NCBI GenBank assembly: GCA_024235995.1
Contig: JACKLI010000001.1
Span: 868,001-932,000, forward strand
Source: Burkholderiaceae bacterium
GTDB taxonomy: Bacteria; Pseudomonadota; Gammaproteobacteria; Burkholderiales; Burkholderiaceae_C
Direction of reading: 5' to 3'
DNA length: 64,000 nt
Below the pieces are notes generated by a model. It had not been told where the DNA came from and ran no database searches. It worked only from the letters and a program-made list of their open reading frames with translations. The position numbers and the translations under genes were made by a program. Every line of letters starts with the position of its first letter. The stretch's first letter is position 1. Of this stretch, positions 1 through 9,480 are shown one piece after another.

Positions 1-883
1 GTTTCGCATCGACGGCAACAAGGCCTATGGCCTGGGCATTGCCGACGACAAGCAGGGCCTGGCGCTGATCCTGCACACGGTGACCTTGCTCAATAAACTG
101 GGCTTCAAGGACTACGGGCAACTCACCGTGCTGATGAATGGCGACGAGGAAATCAGCTCGCCCGCCTGGCGCAGCACCATCACGCGGCTGGCGGCCGACC
201 AGGACGCGGTGTTTTCCTTCGAGGGCGGTGGCACCGACGGCTCGCTGCGCCTGGCCACCAGCGGCATCGGCGCCGCCTATTTGAAGGTGCAGGGCAAGGC
301 CTCGCACGCCGGCGTCAAGCCCGAGGATGGGGTCAACGCGCTGACGGAGCTGGCGCACCAGCTGCTGCAACTCAAGGACTTGTCCAGGCCCGAGCAGGGC
401 CTGAAGCTGAACTGGACGCTGGCCAAGGCCGGCACCAACCGCAACGTCATCCCGGCCGAGGCCACGGCGCAGGGCGATGCGCGCGCGCTCAAGGTGTCGG
501 ACTTCGATGGGCTGGAAAAAGAGCTGCAGGCGCGCGTGCAGACCAAGCTGCTGCCGGCGGCCAAGGTGGACTTGAAGTTCGAGGTGCGCCGTCCGCCGCT
601 GGAGGCCAACGACTTCTCGCGCCGCCTGGCCGAGTATTGCAGCGCCGTCTATCGGGACGAGCTGGGTCTGCCGCTCAAGGTGCTGGGCAAGGCCACGGGC
701 GGCGGCACCGACGCGGCCTTTGCCGCCCTCAAGGCCCGCGGCGCGGTGGTCGAGGGTTTTGGCCTGTCGGGCTACGGCGCGCACTCCAACAACGCCGAGT
801 ACGTACAGCTGGACAGCATCGTGCCGCGCTTGTATCTGACGGCACGCGCGATCATGGACCTGTCGGCGGGCAAGCTGAAGTAA
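1..883 (+). CDS. M20-family metallopeptidase, glutamate carboxypeptidase-like (5' end outside window)
   Basis: The frame is open from base 2, so the start lies upstream of the window; 293 residues are visible. The visible N-terminus carries GLGIADDKQG, the M20 motif with the bridging zinc Asp. NGDEEIS follows with the catalytic Glu and a metal-ligand Glu. The dimerisation domain comes next (KVQGKASHAGVKPEDG), and the C-terminal lobe has GGGTDAAF and GYGAHSNNAEY, where the His is the last zinc ligand. The family removes C-terminal glutamate or similar residues from peptides or folate-like amides. The exact substrate cannot be read from the sequence. The order of motifs fits carboxypeptidase G2-like enzymes better than DapE or ArgE. 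An N-terminal signal, if any, is outside the window. The gene ends 41 bases before pepP on the same strand. Confidence 0.85.
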   Translation, partial: FRIDGNKAYGLGIADDKQGLALILHTVTLLNKLGFKDYGQLTVLMNGDEEISSPAWRSTITRLAADQDAVFSFEGGGTDGSLRLATSGIGAAYLKVQGKASHAGVKPEDGVNALTELAHQLLQLKDLSRPEQGLKLNWTLAKAGTNRNVIPAEATAQGDARALKVSDFDGLEKELQARVQTKLLPAAKVDLKFEVRRPPLEANDFSRRLAEYCSAVYRDELGLPLKVLGKATGGGTDAAFAALKARGAVVEGFGLSGYGAHSNNAEYVQLDSIVPRLYLTARAIMDLSAGKLK

Positions 884-924
884 GCCGGCCTGCATGCTGG
901 CTGGGCGCGTGTCATGATCAAGGC

Positions 925-2319
925 ATGACCGCGCCAGCAGCATCCCCCCACGCCGCCCGCCGCGCCCGCCTGGCCGCCCAACTGGGCGCCGGCGGCGTGG
1001 CCATCATCCCCACCGCGCCGGTGCAGCGGCGCAACCGCGACAGCGACTTTCCGTACCGGCCCGACAGCTACTTTCATTACCTGACCGGGTTCGACGAGCC
1101 CGAGGCCTGGCTGGTGCTGGCCTCTGACGGGCGCAGCACCCTGTTTTGCCAGCCCAAGGACGCCGAGCGCGAGATCTGGGACGGCTATCGCCTGGGCCCC
1201 GAGGCCGCGCCCGCCGCGCTGGGTGTGGACGCCGCGCATTCGGTGGCTGAACTGGACGTGCTGCTGCCCAGGCTGCTGGAAAACACCCGCACCGTGTGGT
1301 ACCCGTTTGCCACGCACGCGGGGCTGGAGTCGCGCATCGATGGCTGGCTGCAAAAAGTGCGCGCGCGCGCCCGCTATGGCGCGCTGACGCCCGAGGCGCA
1401 GCGCGACGCCTGCGCGCTGCTGGACGAGATGCGCCTGGTGAAGGACGCGCACGAGCTGGCGCTGATGCGCCGCGCCGGCGCCATCAGCGCGGGCGGGCAC
1501 GTGCGCGCCATGCAGCGCTCGGCGCGCATGCTGCGCGCCGGCGAGGACGTGCGCGAATACCACCTGGAGGCCGAGCTGCTGCACGAGTTTCGCCAGCACG
1601 GCTCGGAGTTTGCGGCCTACACCAGCATCGTGGCTGCTGGCGCCAACGCCTGCGTGCTGCATTACCGCGCCGGCAATGCGCCCATCAGGGACGGCGAGCT
1701 GGTGCTGATCGACGCCGCCTGCGAGCTGCACGGCTACGCCAGCGACATCACGCGCACCTTTCCGGCCAATGGGCGCTTCAGCGGCCCGCAGCGCGCGCTG
1801 TACGAGCTGGTGCTGGCCAGCCAGGACGCGGCGGCCGCCGCCACGCGGCCGGGCGCGCGCTTCAACGACCCGCACGAGGCGGCGGTGAAGGTGCTGGCCC
1901 AGGGCCTGCTGGATGTGCGCCTGCTGGATGCGGACAAGGTGGGCGGCGCGCAGGACGTGATTGAAAAGCGCGCCTACTTTCCGTTCTACATGCACCGCAC
2001 CAGCCACTGGCTGGGCCTGGACGTGCACGACTGCGGCAGCTACGTGGAACCCGGCGAGCTGGGCCAGGTGAGCGAGCGCACCGACCCGCTGTCGGGTGAA
2101 GTCATCAAGGACCGCCCCAGCCGCATCCTGCGCGCCGGCATGGTGCTGACGCTGGAGCCCGGCCTGTACGTGCGCCCGGCCGAGGGCGTGCCCGAGGCGT
2201 TCTGGAACCTCGGCATCCGCATCGAGGACGACGCCGTGGTGACCGAGGCCGGCTGCGAGCTGATCACGCGCGGCGTGCCGGTGGCGCCCGACGAGATCGA
2301 GGCGTTGATGCGCGACTGA
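925..2319 (+). CDS. pepP: Xaa-Pro aminopeptidase (M24B)
   Basis: This cytosolic dimetal aminopeptidase releases N-terminal residues preceding proline. The protein has 464 residues, near the 441 of E. coli PepP. The N-terminal creatinase-like domain begins after MTAPAAS and shows the family stretch FPYRPDSYFHYLTGF at about residues 43-57. The C-terminal pita-bread domain holds the metal ligands: two Asp in IDAACELHGYASDITRTF, a His in HRTSHWLGLDVHD, a Glu in LTLEPGLY and a Glu in GIRIEDD. The frame stays open far upstream, but ATG 925 is the first start that gives the conserved N-terminus, with AAGG just before it. The upstream peptidase gene suggests a small peptide-turnover cluster, which is inference. 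Confidence 0.92.
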   Translation: MTAPAASPHAARRARLAAQLGAGGVAIIPTAPVQRRNRDSDFPYRPDSYFHYLTGFDEPEAWLVLASDGRSTLFCQPKDAEREIWDGYRLGPEAAPAALGVDAAHSVAELDVLLPRLLENTRTVWYPFATHAGLESRIDGWLQKVRARARYGALTPEAQRDACALLDEMRLVKDAHELALMRRAGAISAGGHVRAMQRSARMLRAGEDVREYHLEAELLHEFRQHGSEFAAYTSIVAAGANACVLHYRAGNAPIRDGELVLIDAACELHGYASDITRTFPANGRFSGPQRALYELVLASQDAAAAATRPGARFNDPHEAAVKVLAQGLLDVRLLDADKVGGAQDVIEKRAYFPFYMHRTSHWLGLDVHDCGSYVEPGELGQVSERTDPLSGEVIKDRPSRILRAGMVLTLEPGLYVRPAEGVPEAFWNLGIRIEDDAVVTEAGCELITRGVPVAPDEIEALMRD

Positions 2320-2370
2320 GCCCGGCCGCCGCTGGAGGCCATGGGCGCCCGGTGGGCCCGGCAGCGCAAC

Positions 2371-2434
2371 ATTTAAAGAAAAATGGCTTTAGCGGGCATG
2401 GATCATGCCCGTCAAGCTATCAAAAAAAGAGTAT
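2371..2434. repeat. Dispersed TTTGATAGCTG-type palindromic repeat, copy A
   Basis: On the minus strand this reads TTTTTTTGATAGCTTGA, then an 8-bp perfect stem (2393-2400 with 2404-2411), then GCCATTTTTCTTT. It fills the space between the convergent ends of pepP and glnE. For glnE transcripts the hairpin is followed by a T-rich tract, so it may also act as its terminator. Other copies are listed at 14751, 38298, 45292, 49180, 51805, 53448, 58570 and 63451. Confidence 0.7.
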
Positions 2435-5329
2435 TCAGCGGGTGGCCGTTGCAGGCGCGCCGAACACCGCCTGCCACAGCGCGCCGATGGCCGCGCGCTC
2501 GCTGGCCAGGGTTTCGGGCGCCACCTGGGTGGGCTGCTCGTCCAGCCGTGCCAGGTGCTGGGCGTGGCGCAGGCTGCGGTAGGCGTCGGCGGCGGCCTGG
2601 CCCACGTTGGCGGGCAGCAGGCCCGCGGCCTCGGCGCGCGCCAGCAGGGCGATGTTGCCCAGGTTGGGCTCCAGCTCGGGGTGTTCGCCGGCGTGCGCCA
2701 GCACCAGGTACTGGGTGGCGAACTCGGCGTCGATCATGCCGCCGGGGCTGTGCTTGACGTCGAACCGCCCCGCGGGCACCGGATGCGCGCCGCGCATGCG
2801 CTCGCGCATGGCCACGATCTCGGCGCGCAGCGCGGCGCGGTCGCGCGGCGCGGTGATGACGGCGTGGCGCACGGCGTTGAAGCGCTGCTCCATCGGTGAC
2901 GGCTCGGTGGAGATTTCATCAGGCGCCTGCGGCGGCACCATCTCGCCGCCGCCGGGCCGCCCCAAGGCGGCGAGGGCCCCCTCGGGGGGCAGCGGACCAT
3001 GCGCAGCAGGGGAGCGTGGGGGCACCATCCTTGCTCTGGTCATCGCTTGATGTTCCCAGGTCCACGCGGTGTTGCTGCCGCGCTGCTGCTGGTAGTCGGC
3101 GTAGGCGCCGAAGGAGGTCACCAGCAGGCCCGAGCCGCCGTTGGGGCGCAGGGCGGTGTCGATCTCGTAGAGGTCGCCGTCGCCGGTCTTGAGCGTCAGC
3201 CAGGTGATCAGCTTGCGCACCAGCGCGGCGTAGATCTCGGCGGCCTGCTCGTGGTCGTCGTCGTAGACGAAGACCAGGTCCAGGTCGCTGCCGTAGCCCA
3301 GCTCCTTGCCGCCCAGCTTGCCGTAGCCGATGACGCCCAGCTGCGGCGTGGCGCGGTGGTGGTGGCGCACCAGCGGCCAGCACCAGCGCAGGCTGACGCG
3401 CAGGATGGCGTCGGCCAGCGCCGACAGGTCGTCGGCCACCTGCTCGACCGTGATGCTGCGCTCGACGTCGCGCACCAGGGTGCGGAACACCTCGGCGTGG
3501 TGGGCGCGGCGCAGCAGGGCCAGCAGGTTTTCCTCGTCGTCCTCGCCGCCGCGCGCCAGGGCGCTGCGGCGCTCGTGCAGCTCGCGCTCCAGCGTGGCGG
3601 CGTCGAAGCGGCCGGCCAGCAGGTCGGGGTTGGCCAGCTCGTCGATCACGCCCGGATGCCGCATCAGGTAGCGCGCCGGCCAGCGCGCGGTGCCCAGCAC
3701 GCGCAGCAGGCGCTCGTGCGCGGCGGGGCGCTCCAGCAGCAGGGCCAGGTAGCTCTGGCGGCGGCGCAGCGCCTCCAGCCATTCCAGAAAGCGCAGCACG
3801 GCGGTGTCGCTCACGCGGCCGGCGTTCAGCCACTGCAGCGTGCGCGTCATCAGGCGCAGCAGGCGCTGGCGGGCCTCCTCGCCCAGGCCCTGCACCGGCG
3901 GCGAGGTGCACCAGCGCTGCAGCTCGGCGCGTACGGCGGCGTGTTCGGCCAGCCCGGCCAGCGCGCTCAGGTCGGCGCCTTCGTCGGGCGCGGGCTGGCC
4001 GGCGGGACCGGGCCTGAGCTTGCCGCAGGCCTTGCAGGGCTCGGGCCCGCCCAGCAGCTGGTCGAACTGCTCGGCCACCGCCTCGCGGTGGCCGTCGAAC
4101 TCGCCCAGGAAGGCGCACAGGTCGGGGTAACCCATGGTGCGCGCCAGCCACGACAGGTCCTCGTCGTGGGTGGGCAGCAGGTGCGTCTGCTGGTCGTCCA
4201 GGTACTGGATGCGGTGCTCGACCCGGCGCAGGAACACGTAGGCGCGCGCCAGCGCCTCGGTGGCCTCGGCGGGCATCAGGCCGGCGCGGGCGATGCGTTC
4301 GAGCGCGCCCAGCGTGGGCCGCGTGCGCAGCTCGGGGTACTGGCCGCCGCGCACCACCTGCAGCAGCTGCACGATGAACTCGATCTCGCGGATGCCGCCG
4401 CGCGAGAGCTTGACGTCGCTGGCGCGCGCCGGGCGTCCGGCGCTGCGCTTGTTGGCGTGGTCGCGGATCTGGCGGTGCAGCTCGCGCAGCGCGTCGAACA
4501 CGCTGTAGTCCAGGTACTGGCGAAACACGAAGGGCTGCACCACCGAGCGCAGCGCCTGCACCGGCCCGCCGGCCAGCACCGCGCGCGGCGCCACCACGCG
4601 GCTCTTGAGCCAGGCAAAGCGCTCCCACTCGCGCCCCTGCACGCGCATGTATTCGGCCAGCGTGGCCAGCGAGCTGGCCGGCGCGCCCGAGTTGCCGTTG
4701 GGCCGCAGCGCCAGGTCGACGCGGAACACGAAGCCGTGCTCGGTCACGTCGCCGATCAGCGTGCTGACCAGGCGCACCGCGCGGGTGAAGTATTCCTGCA
4801 CCGAGATGCGGCCGGCGCCGCCCTCGCGGCCCGCGGTTTCGCCGTCGGCGTCGTAGATGTAGATCAGGTCGACGTCGCTGGAGACGTTGAGCTCGCGCGC
4901 GCCCAGCTTGCCCATGCCCACCACCCACAGCTGCGCGCGCTCGCCGGCCGCCGTCAGGGGCGCGCCGTGGCGGGCGTCGAGCTGCTCGAAGGCCTCGGTG
5001 CAGGCCACGTCCAGCGCTCGCTCGGCCAGCGTGGTCATCGCCGCGGTCACGGCCTGCAGCGGCGCGCCCTGCTCGCAGTCCAGCACCACCAGCCGCTCCA
5101 TCACCAGCTGGCGCAGGATGCGCAGCGCGGCGCCGGTGGCGTGGCCGCGCGCGCGCAGGCGCTGCAAGGTGGCGTCCATGCCGGCGGCGTCGGGCGTGCC
5201 GGGCGGCAGCAGCGGCAGCTCGTCGGCGTAGCGGCGGCGCAGGCGCTGCACCAGGCGTGAATGCGTTGCCCCCGCCGGATTGGGCGAATCGGGTGTCGGC
5301 ACCGAACCTGGCGCCTCATCGCGGGTCAT
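2435..5329 (-). CDS. glnE: Bifunctional glutamine synthetase adenylyltransferase / adenylyl-removing enzyme
   Basis: GlnE attaches AMP to glutamine synthetase and removes it, setting nitrogen assimilation by PII state. The protein has 964 residues (E. coli 946) and carries both nucleotidyltransferase motifs. VVGMGKLGARELNVSSDVDL at about residue 130 marks the deadenylylating half. VIGYGKLGGKELGYGSDLDL at about residue 660 marks the adenylylating half, followed by LRPNGGSGLLVTS and WTWEHQAMTRAR. Directly after TRAR, a proline/glycine-rich stretch (about residues 767-799) interrupts the usual run into QRFNAVRH. It is encoded by a hairpin-rich repeat at 2931-3029. The reading frame is kept, so the enzyme is probably active with an enlarged loop. 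The gene is divergent from yhdP with 56 bases between starts. Confidence 0.95.
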   Translation of the reverse strand: MTRDEAPGSVPTPDSPNPAGATHSRLVQRLRRRYADELPLLPPGTPDAAGMDATLQRLRARGHATGAALRILRQLVMERLVVLDCEQGAPLQAVTAAMTTLAERALDVACTEAFEQLDARHGAPLTAAGERAQLWVVGMGKLGARELNVSSDVDLIYIYDADGETAGREGGAGRISVQEYFTRAVRLVSTLIGDVTEHGFVFRVDLALRPNGNSGAPASSLATLAEYMRVQGREWERFAWLKSRVVAPRAVLAGGPVQALRSVVQPFVFRQYLDYSVFDALRELHRQIRDHANKRSAGRPARASDVKLSRGGIREIEFIVQLLQVVRGGQYPELRTRPTLGALERIARAGLMPAEATEALARAYVFLRRVEHRIQYLDDQQTHLLPTHDEDLSWLARTMGYPDLCAFLGEFDGHREAVAEQFDQLLGGPEPCKACGKLRPGPAGQPAPDEGADLSALAGLAEHAAVRAELQRWCTSPPVQGLGEEARQRLLRLMTRTLQWLNAGRVSDTAVLRFLEWLEALRRRQSYLALLLERPAAHERLLRVLGTARWPARYLMRHPGVIDELANPDLLAGRFDAATLERELHERRSALARGGEDDEENLLALLRRAHHAEVFRTLVRDVERSITVEQVADDLSALADAILRVSLRWCWPLVRHHHRATPQLGVIGYGKLGGKELGYGSDLDLVFVYDDDHEQAAEIYAALVRKLITWLTLKTGDGDLYEIDTALRPNGGSGLLVTSFGAYADYQQQRGSNTAWTWEHQAMTRARMVPPRSPAAHGPLPPEGALAALGRPGGGEMVPPQAPDEISTEPSPMEQRFNAVRHAVITAPRDRAALRAEIVAMRERMRGAHPVPAGRFDVKHSPGGMIDAEFATQYLVLAHAGEHPELEPNLGNIALLARAEAAGLLPANVGQAAADAYRSLRHAQHLARLDEQPTQVAPETLASERAAIGALWQAVFGAPATATR
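2931..3029. repeat. Two-hairpin GC-rich element inserted in frame inside glnE, bounded by 12-base direct repeats
   Basis: GGCGGCACCATC at 2931-2942 and GGGGGCACCATC at 3018-3029 match at 11 of 12 bases and lie 87 bases apart, exactly 29 codons. Between them are inverted repeats: CGCCG...GGGCCGCCCC...GGCGG, then CCCCCTCGGGGGG. The same architecture recurs between genes at 45818-45910. The direct repeats look like a target-site duplication or a recombination footprint. That origin is inference. Confidence 0.6.
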
Positions 5330-5385
5330 AATTTCTTTTCCCCTGCCGCCGGTCGGCTTTCATCGACTGCTTCACGCGCACGCTC

Positions 5386-8300
5386 TTGAGTCCCTTTCCG
5401 ATCCGCGTTCTTGCCGTTGCCGTGCGTTGGGCCGTACGCATCGTGGGCGCGCTGCTGCTGCTCAGCGTGCTGGCCTGGTCGGCACTGCATTGGTTCATTG
5501 TGCCGCGAATCGACGCGTTTCGTCCGCGCCTGCAGGCGCTGGCCACGCAGGCGCTGGGCACGCCCGTTACCCTGGGCGAACTCACGGTCGAGGCCAACGG
5601 CCTGGTGCCCCAGGTGGCGGTGCACGATCTGCGCGTGCCCGGCGCGGGCGGCCAGGGCGGCCTGCAGGTGCCGCGCGCGCTGGTGGTGTTCTCGGTTGCC
5701 TCGCTGTTGCGCGGCGGCGTCGAGCAGCTGGTGATCGACGACGCCGACGTGGCGCTGGCGCGCGACGCGCAGGGCCGGTGGTGGCTGGGCGGGCTGGACC
5801 TGAGCGCCCCATCGGCAGGCGACATGCGCGCCGCCGACTGGCTGTTCGCGCAGGAGGAGCTGGTGCTGCGCAACGCGCGCCTGACCTGGGCCGACGCCCA
5901 GCAGGGCGCGCCGCCGGTGGCCTTCGAGCGCATCGACGCGGTGCTGCGCAACGGCCTGCGCCGCCACCAGTGGCGCGTGGACGCCACGCCGCCGCCCGGC
6001 TGGGGCGAGCGCTTCACGCTGATCGGCCAGTTTCGCCAGGCCTTGCTGGAGCGCCACGCCGGGCGCTGGCAAAGCTGGGACGGCCGCTTGTACGCCAGCC
6101 TGCCGGGCGTGCAGGCGGCCGCCGCGGCGCCGCTGGCGCCCTGGCTGCAGGCGCAGGGCGTGGGCGGGCTGCGCGGCGCCGCCGCACTGCGCCTGTGGCT
6201 GGACGTGCGCCGGGGCTCGCCGGTGGACGCGCGCGCCGACGTGGCCCTGCAGGGCGCGTCCATCACCCTGGCGCCGCAACTGGCGCCGCTGGCCCTGGCC
6301 GAGCTGAGCACGCGCCTGGCCTGGCGCCGCCAGGCGGACGGCTTTCAGGCGTCGACGCAGGCGCTGCGCTTCACGCTGCCCGACGGCACGGCCTGGCCGG
6401 GCGGCAACCTGAGCTTCGGCCATCGCGCGGCCGGCGGCACGCTGCAGGCCGACCGGCTCGACCTGGCCACCCTGGCGCGGCTGGCCGCCAGCCTGCCGCT
6501 GCCGCCCGAGTGGGGCGAGCGCCTGCGGCAGCAGCCGGTGGCCGGACGGATCGAGCGGGTGGACGCGCGCTGGGACGGCCCGCTGCCATCGCCCAGCGAC
6601 TGGCGGCTGCAGGCCCAGGCCACGGGCCTGCGGGTGGAGGCGCTGGCGCGCCCGCCGGACGCCAGGGGCCATGCCCGCCCCGGCATCCCCGGCGTGGAGG
6701 GCGCGGCGCTGCAGCTGGACGCCGGGCCCGCCGGCGGGCACGCCAGCGTGAGCATGGCCGGCGGCGCGCTCAGCTTTCCGGGCGTGTTCGAGGAGCCGCG
6801 CATCCCGCTGGACGAGCTGAAGATGCAGGCCCAGTGGCGCCTGCAGGGCGATCGCATCGACGTGCAGGTCGATGAACTGACCCTGGCCAACCCTGATGCC
6901 GCCGGGCGCTTTTCGGCGCGCTGGCACAGCGGCGAGAACGCCGACGGCAGCGGCGCGCGCTGGCCGGGCGTGCTCGACCTGCAGGGGCGCTTCAGCCGGG
7001 CCAACGGCGCGCGCGTGTACCGCTACCTGCCGCTCGGCATTCCGGCCCCCGCGCGCCACTACGTGCGCGACGCCGTGCGCAAGGGTGAAGGCCGCGACGT
7101 GACGGTGCGCGTGCAGGGCAGGCTGCACGAGCTGCCCTACAACCTGCCGGGCGAGGTGGGCACGTTCCGCATCGCCGCGCCGGTGAGCGGCGTGCTGCTG
7201 GGCTACGTGCCTGCCCGGCTGCAGCCCAAGGGCCAGGCGCCCTGGCCGGCGCTGGAGGGCCTGGGCGGCGAGCTGGTGTTCGAGCGCGCCGGCATGCAGG
7301 TGCACGCGGGCGCCGCCCACGTGCAGGGCCACGCCGACTGGCGCTGGGCCGGCATCGAGGCCAGCGTGCCCGACTTCAAGCAGCCCCGGGTGCAGGTGCA
7401 GGCCACGGGCAGCGGGCCGCTGGCGGCGGCGCTGGCCATCGTACGCGGCTCGCCGGTGGCCGACTTCACGCATCACGCGCTGGATGGCGCCAGCGCCAGC
7501 GGGGACGCCACGCTCGAGCTCAAGCTGGACCTGCCGGTGCAAACGATCGAGCAGGCCAAGGTGCAGGGGCGCGTGCGGCTGGCCGGCAACACGCTGCGCC
7601 TGGCCGCCGCGGCGCCGCCGCTGGAGCAGGCCAGCGGCGCGGTGAGCTTTTCCGAAGCGGGCTTTGCCATCGAAGGCGCCCAGGCCCGCGCGCTGGGCGG
7701 GCCGGTGCAGGTCAGCGGCGGCACGGTGGCGGAGGCGTCCCGGGTGCTGATCAAGGCCAGCGGCCAGGCCAGCGCCGAGGGCCTGCGCCAGGCGGGCGAC
7801 GGGGGGCCGGCCTGGAGCGCCGTGGCCGCGCTGGCGCGCCAGGCCAGCGGCAGCGCCGACTATCAGCTGGAGCTCGGCTTTCAGGGCGAGGCCATGCAGC
7901 TGGACGTGCACAGCGCGCTGCGCGGCCTGGCGCTGGACTGGCCCGCGCCGCTGGACAAGCCGCCGGATGCCGCCTGGCCGCTGCGCGTGGAGCTGGGGCC
8001 GGCAGCCGGCGCCGCCGGCGGCGCGGCCGAGCTCCTGCGGGTGCAGCTGGCCGAGCGCCTGGCGCTGCAGCTGCAGTACGGCGCCGACGTGCCCTTGCGC
8101 GGCGCGGTGGCGCTGGGGCAGGCCGCGGCCCAGCCCCTGGCGCTGCCCACGGCCGGCGTGCACGCCAGCGTGCGCTGGCCCGAGATCGACGCCGACGCCT
8201 GGCAGCGCGCCGTCGAGCGCTTGGCCGCCGCGCCCGCCCCTGGCCAGGCGTCGCCGGCCTGGAACGGCGAGGGCCTGCCCGAGCACTGGAGCTTCGACGT

Positions 8301-9480
8301 CGGCGTGCTGCGCGTGGACGAGCGCAAGCTGCACGATCTGCACGCCAGCGCCACGCGCAGCGGCACGCATTGGCAAACCCAGGTGCAGGCGCGCGAGCTG
8401 GCCGGGCGCCTGGAGTACACCGAGGGCGCGCGCGGCCAGCCCGGCGCCGTGCGCGCGCGCCTGTCGCGCCTGAACCTGGCCGCCAGCGACGCGGCCGACG
8501 CCAACGCGCTGGAGCAGCCGCCCAGCCGCATTCCGGCGCTGGATATCGTGGTCGACGACTTCGAGCTGCACGGCCGCAAGCTGGGCCGGCTGGAGGTGCA
8601 GGCCGTCAACCTCGACGTGGACAAGGCCCGCGCCGCGCCCGGCGCCGAGGCGCTGCACGAATGGCAGCTGACGCGGCTGGCGCTGACGGTGCCCGAAGCC
8701 AGCCTGAGTGCCAGCGGCCGCTGGGCCGCGCAGCCGGGCGCGCCGGCGCTGCCGCCGGGCACGCGCTCGGTGCGCAGCGCCGAGGACCAGCGGCGCACCG
8801 CGCTGGACTTCAAGCTGGAGGTGCGCAACGCCGGCGCCCTGCTGGCGCGCTTCGGCATGGCCGGCGTGCTGCGCGGCGGCCAGGGCCAGGTCGCCGGCGA
8901 GCTGGGCTGGGTGGGCTCGCCCTACTCGCCGCACTACGCCAGCATGGACGGGCAGCTGCACCTGGACATCGGCGCCGGCCAGTTCCTCAAGGCCGAGCCG
9001 GGCCTGGCCAAGCTGCTGGGCGTGCTCAGCCTGCAGGCGCTGCCGCGCCGCCTCACGCTGGACTTCCGCGACGTGTTCAGCAGCGGCTTCGCGTTCGACT
9101 TTGTGCGCGGCGACGCCAAGGTCACGCACGGCGTGGCGCGCACCAGCAACCTGCAGATGAAGGGCGTGAACGCCGCCGTGCTGATGGACGGCCAGGTGAA
9201 CCTGGATGCGGAGACGCAGAAGCTGCGCGTGCTGGTGGTGCCCGAGATCGACGCCGGCACCGCCGCGCTGGCGACGGCGCTGATCAACCCCGCCATCGGG
9301 CTGGGCGCCTTCGTCGCGCAGCTGGTGCTCAAGCAGCCGCTGGCGCAGGCCGCCACGCGCGAGTTCGAGATCACCGGCAGCTGGGACAATCCGGAGGTGG
9401 TGCCGGTCAAGCCGTCGGCCGATGCCGCGGCGGCCGCCGCTTCCGCTGCCGCCGCGGCCAGCGCACCGAAGGAGAAATGA
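5386..9480 (+). CDS. yhdP: YhdP-family AsmA-like envelope protein (TIGR02099 / DUF3971)
   Basis: This is a very large inner-membrane-anchored periplasmic protein of 1364 residues (E. coli YhdP 1266). YhdP is one of the AsmA-like bridge proteins that move phospholipid between inner and outer membranes. One N-terminal membrane helix (about residues 17-36, AVRIVGALLLLSVLAWSALH) precedes a long repetitive beta-rich body. The C-terminus has typical family text (GAFVAQLVLKQPLAQAATRE, then ITGSWDNPEV) and ends in an alanine-rich tail. The first plausible start is TTG 5386, since no ATG or GTG lies between it and the conserved helix. Its stop overlaps the ATGATG start of the amidase gene. A yhdP-amidase pair, often followed by tldD, is common in proteobacteria. 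Here tldD is absent and a histidine kinase follows instead. Confidence 0.88.
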   Translation: MSPFPIRVLAVAVRWAVRIVGALLLLSVLAWSALHWFIVPRIDAFRPRLQALATQALGTPVTLGELTVEANGLVPQVAVHDLRVPGAGGQGGLQVPRALVVFSVASLLRGGVEQLVIDDADVALARDAQGRWWLGGLDLSAPSAGDMRAADWLFAQEELVLRNARLTWADAQQGAPPVAFERIDAVLRNGLRRHQWRVDATPPPGWGERFTLIGQFRQALLERHAGRWQSWDGRLYASLPGVQAAAAAPLAPWLQAQGVGGLRGAAALRLWLDVRRGSPVDARADVALQGASITLAPQLAPLALAELSTRLAWRRQADGFQASTQALRFTLPDGTAWPGGNLSFGHRAAGGTLQADRLDLATLARLAASLPLPPEWGERLRQQPVAGRIERVDARWDGPLPSPSDWRLQAQATGLRVEALARPPDARGHARPGIPGVEGAALQLDAGPAGGHASVSMAGGALSFPGVFEEPRIPLDELKMQAQWRLQGDRIDVQVDELTLANPDAAGRFSARWHSGENADGSGARWPGVLDLQGRFSRANGARVYRYLPLGIPAPARHYVRDAVRKGEGRDVTVRVQGRLHELPYNLPGEVGTFRIAAPVSGVLLGYVPARLQPKGQAPWPALEGLGGELVFERAGMQVHAGAAHVQGHADWRWAGIEASVPDFKQPRVQVQATGSGPLAAALAIVRGSPVADFTHHALDGASASGDATLELKLDLPVQTIEQAKVQGRVRLAGNTLRLAAAAPPLEQASGAVSFSEAGFAIEGAQARALGGPVQVSGGTVAEASRVLIKASGQASAEGLRQAGDGGPAWSAVAALARQASGSADYQLELGFQGEAMQLDVHSALRGLALDWPAPLDKPPDAAWPLRVELGPAAGAAGGAAELLRVQLAERLALQLQYGADVPLRGAVALGQAAAQPLALPTAGVHASVRWPEIDADAWQRAVERLAAAPAPGQASPAWNGEGLPEHWSFDVGVLRVDERKLHDLHASATRSGTHWQTQVQARELAGRLEYTEGARGQPGAVRARLSRLNLAASDAADANALEQPPSRIPALDIVVDDFELHGRKLGRLEVQAVNLDVDKARAAPGAEALHEWQLTRLALTVPEASLSASGRWAAQPGAPALPPGTRSVRSAEDQRRTALDFKLEVRNAGALLARFGMAGVLRGGQGQVAGELGWVGSPYSPHYASMDGQLHLDIGAGQFLKAEPGLAKLLGVLSLQALPRRLTLDFRDVFSSGFAFDFVRGDAKVTHGVARTSNLQMKGVNAAVLMDGQVNLDAETQKLRVLVVPEIDAGTAALATALINPAIGLGAFVAQLVLKQPLAQAATREFEITGSWDNPEVVPVKPSADAAAAAASAAAAASAPKEK

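Noticed and set aside
772..2028. Open frame of 418 codons on the minus strand opposite pepP
   Set aside because: No family motifs and biased low-complexity (Ala/Gly/Gln/His-rich) translation, typical of an antisense frame in high-GC DNA. PepP on the plus strand is unmistakable.
2999..5260. Open frame of 753 codons on the plus strand opposite glnE
   Set aside because: Antisense shadow with His/Gln/Ala-rich translation and no recognisable domain.
5326..9129. Open frame of 1267 codons on the minus strand opposite yhdP
   Set aside because: It is the antisense shadow of YhdP. Its length reflects GC-rich third positions; the translation is Arg/Gln/His/Ala-rich with no domain.
9477..9479. ATG 9477 as the start of the Nit-type amidase
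   Set aside because: It leaves only two bases after the GGAG. ATG 9480 has normal spacing and gives the conserved MHVAAIQM start.
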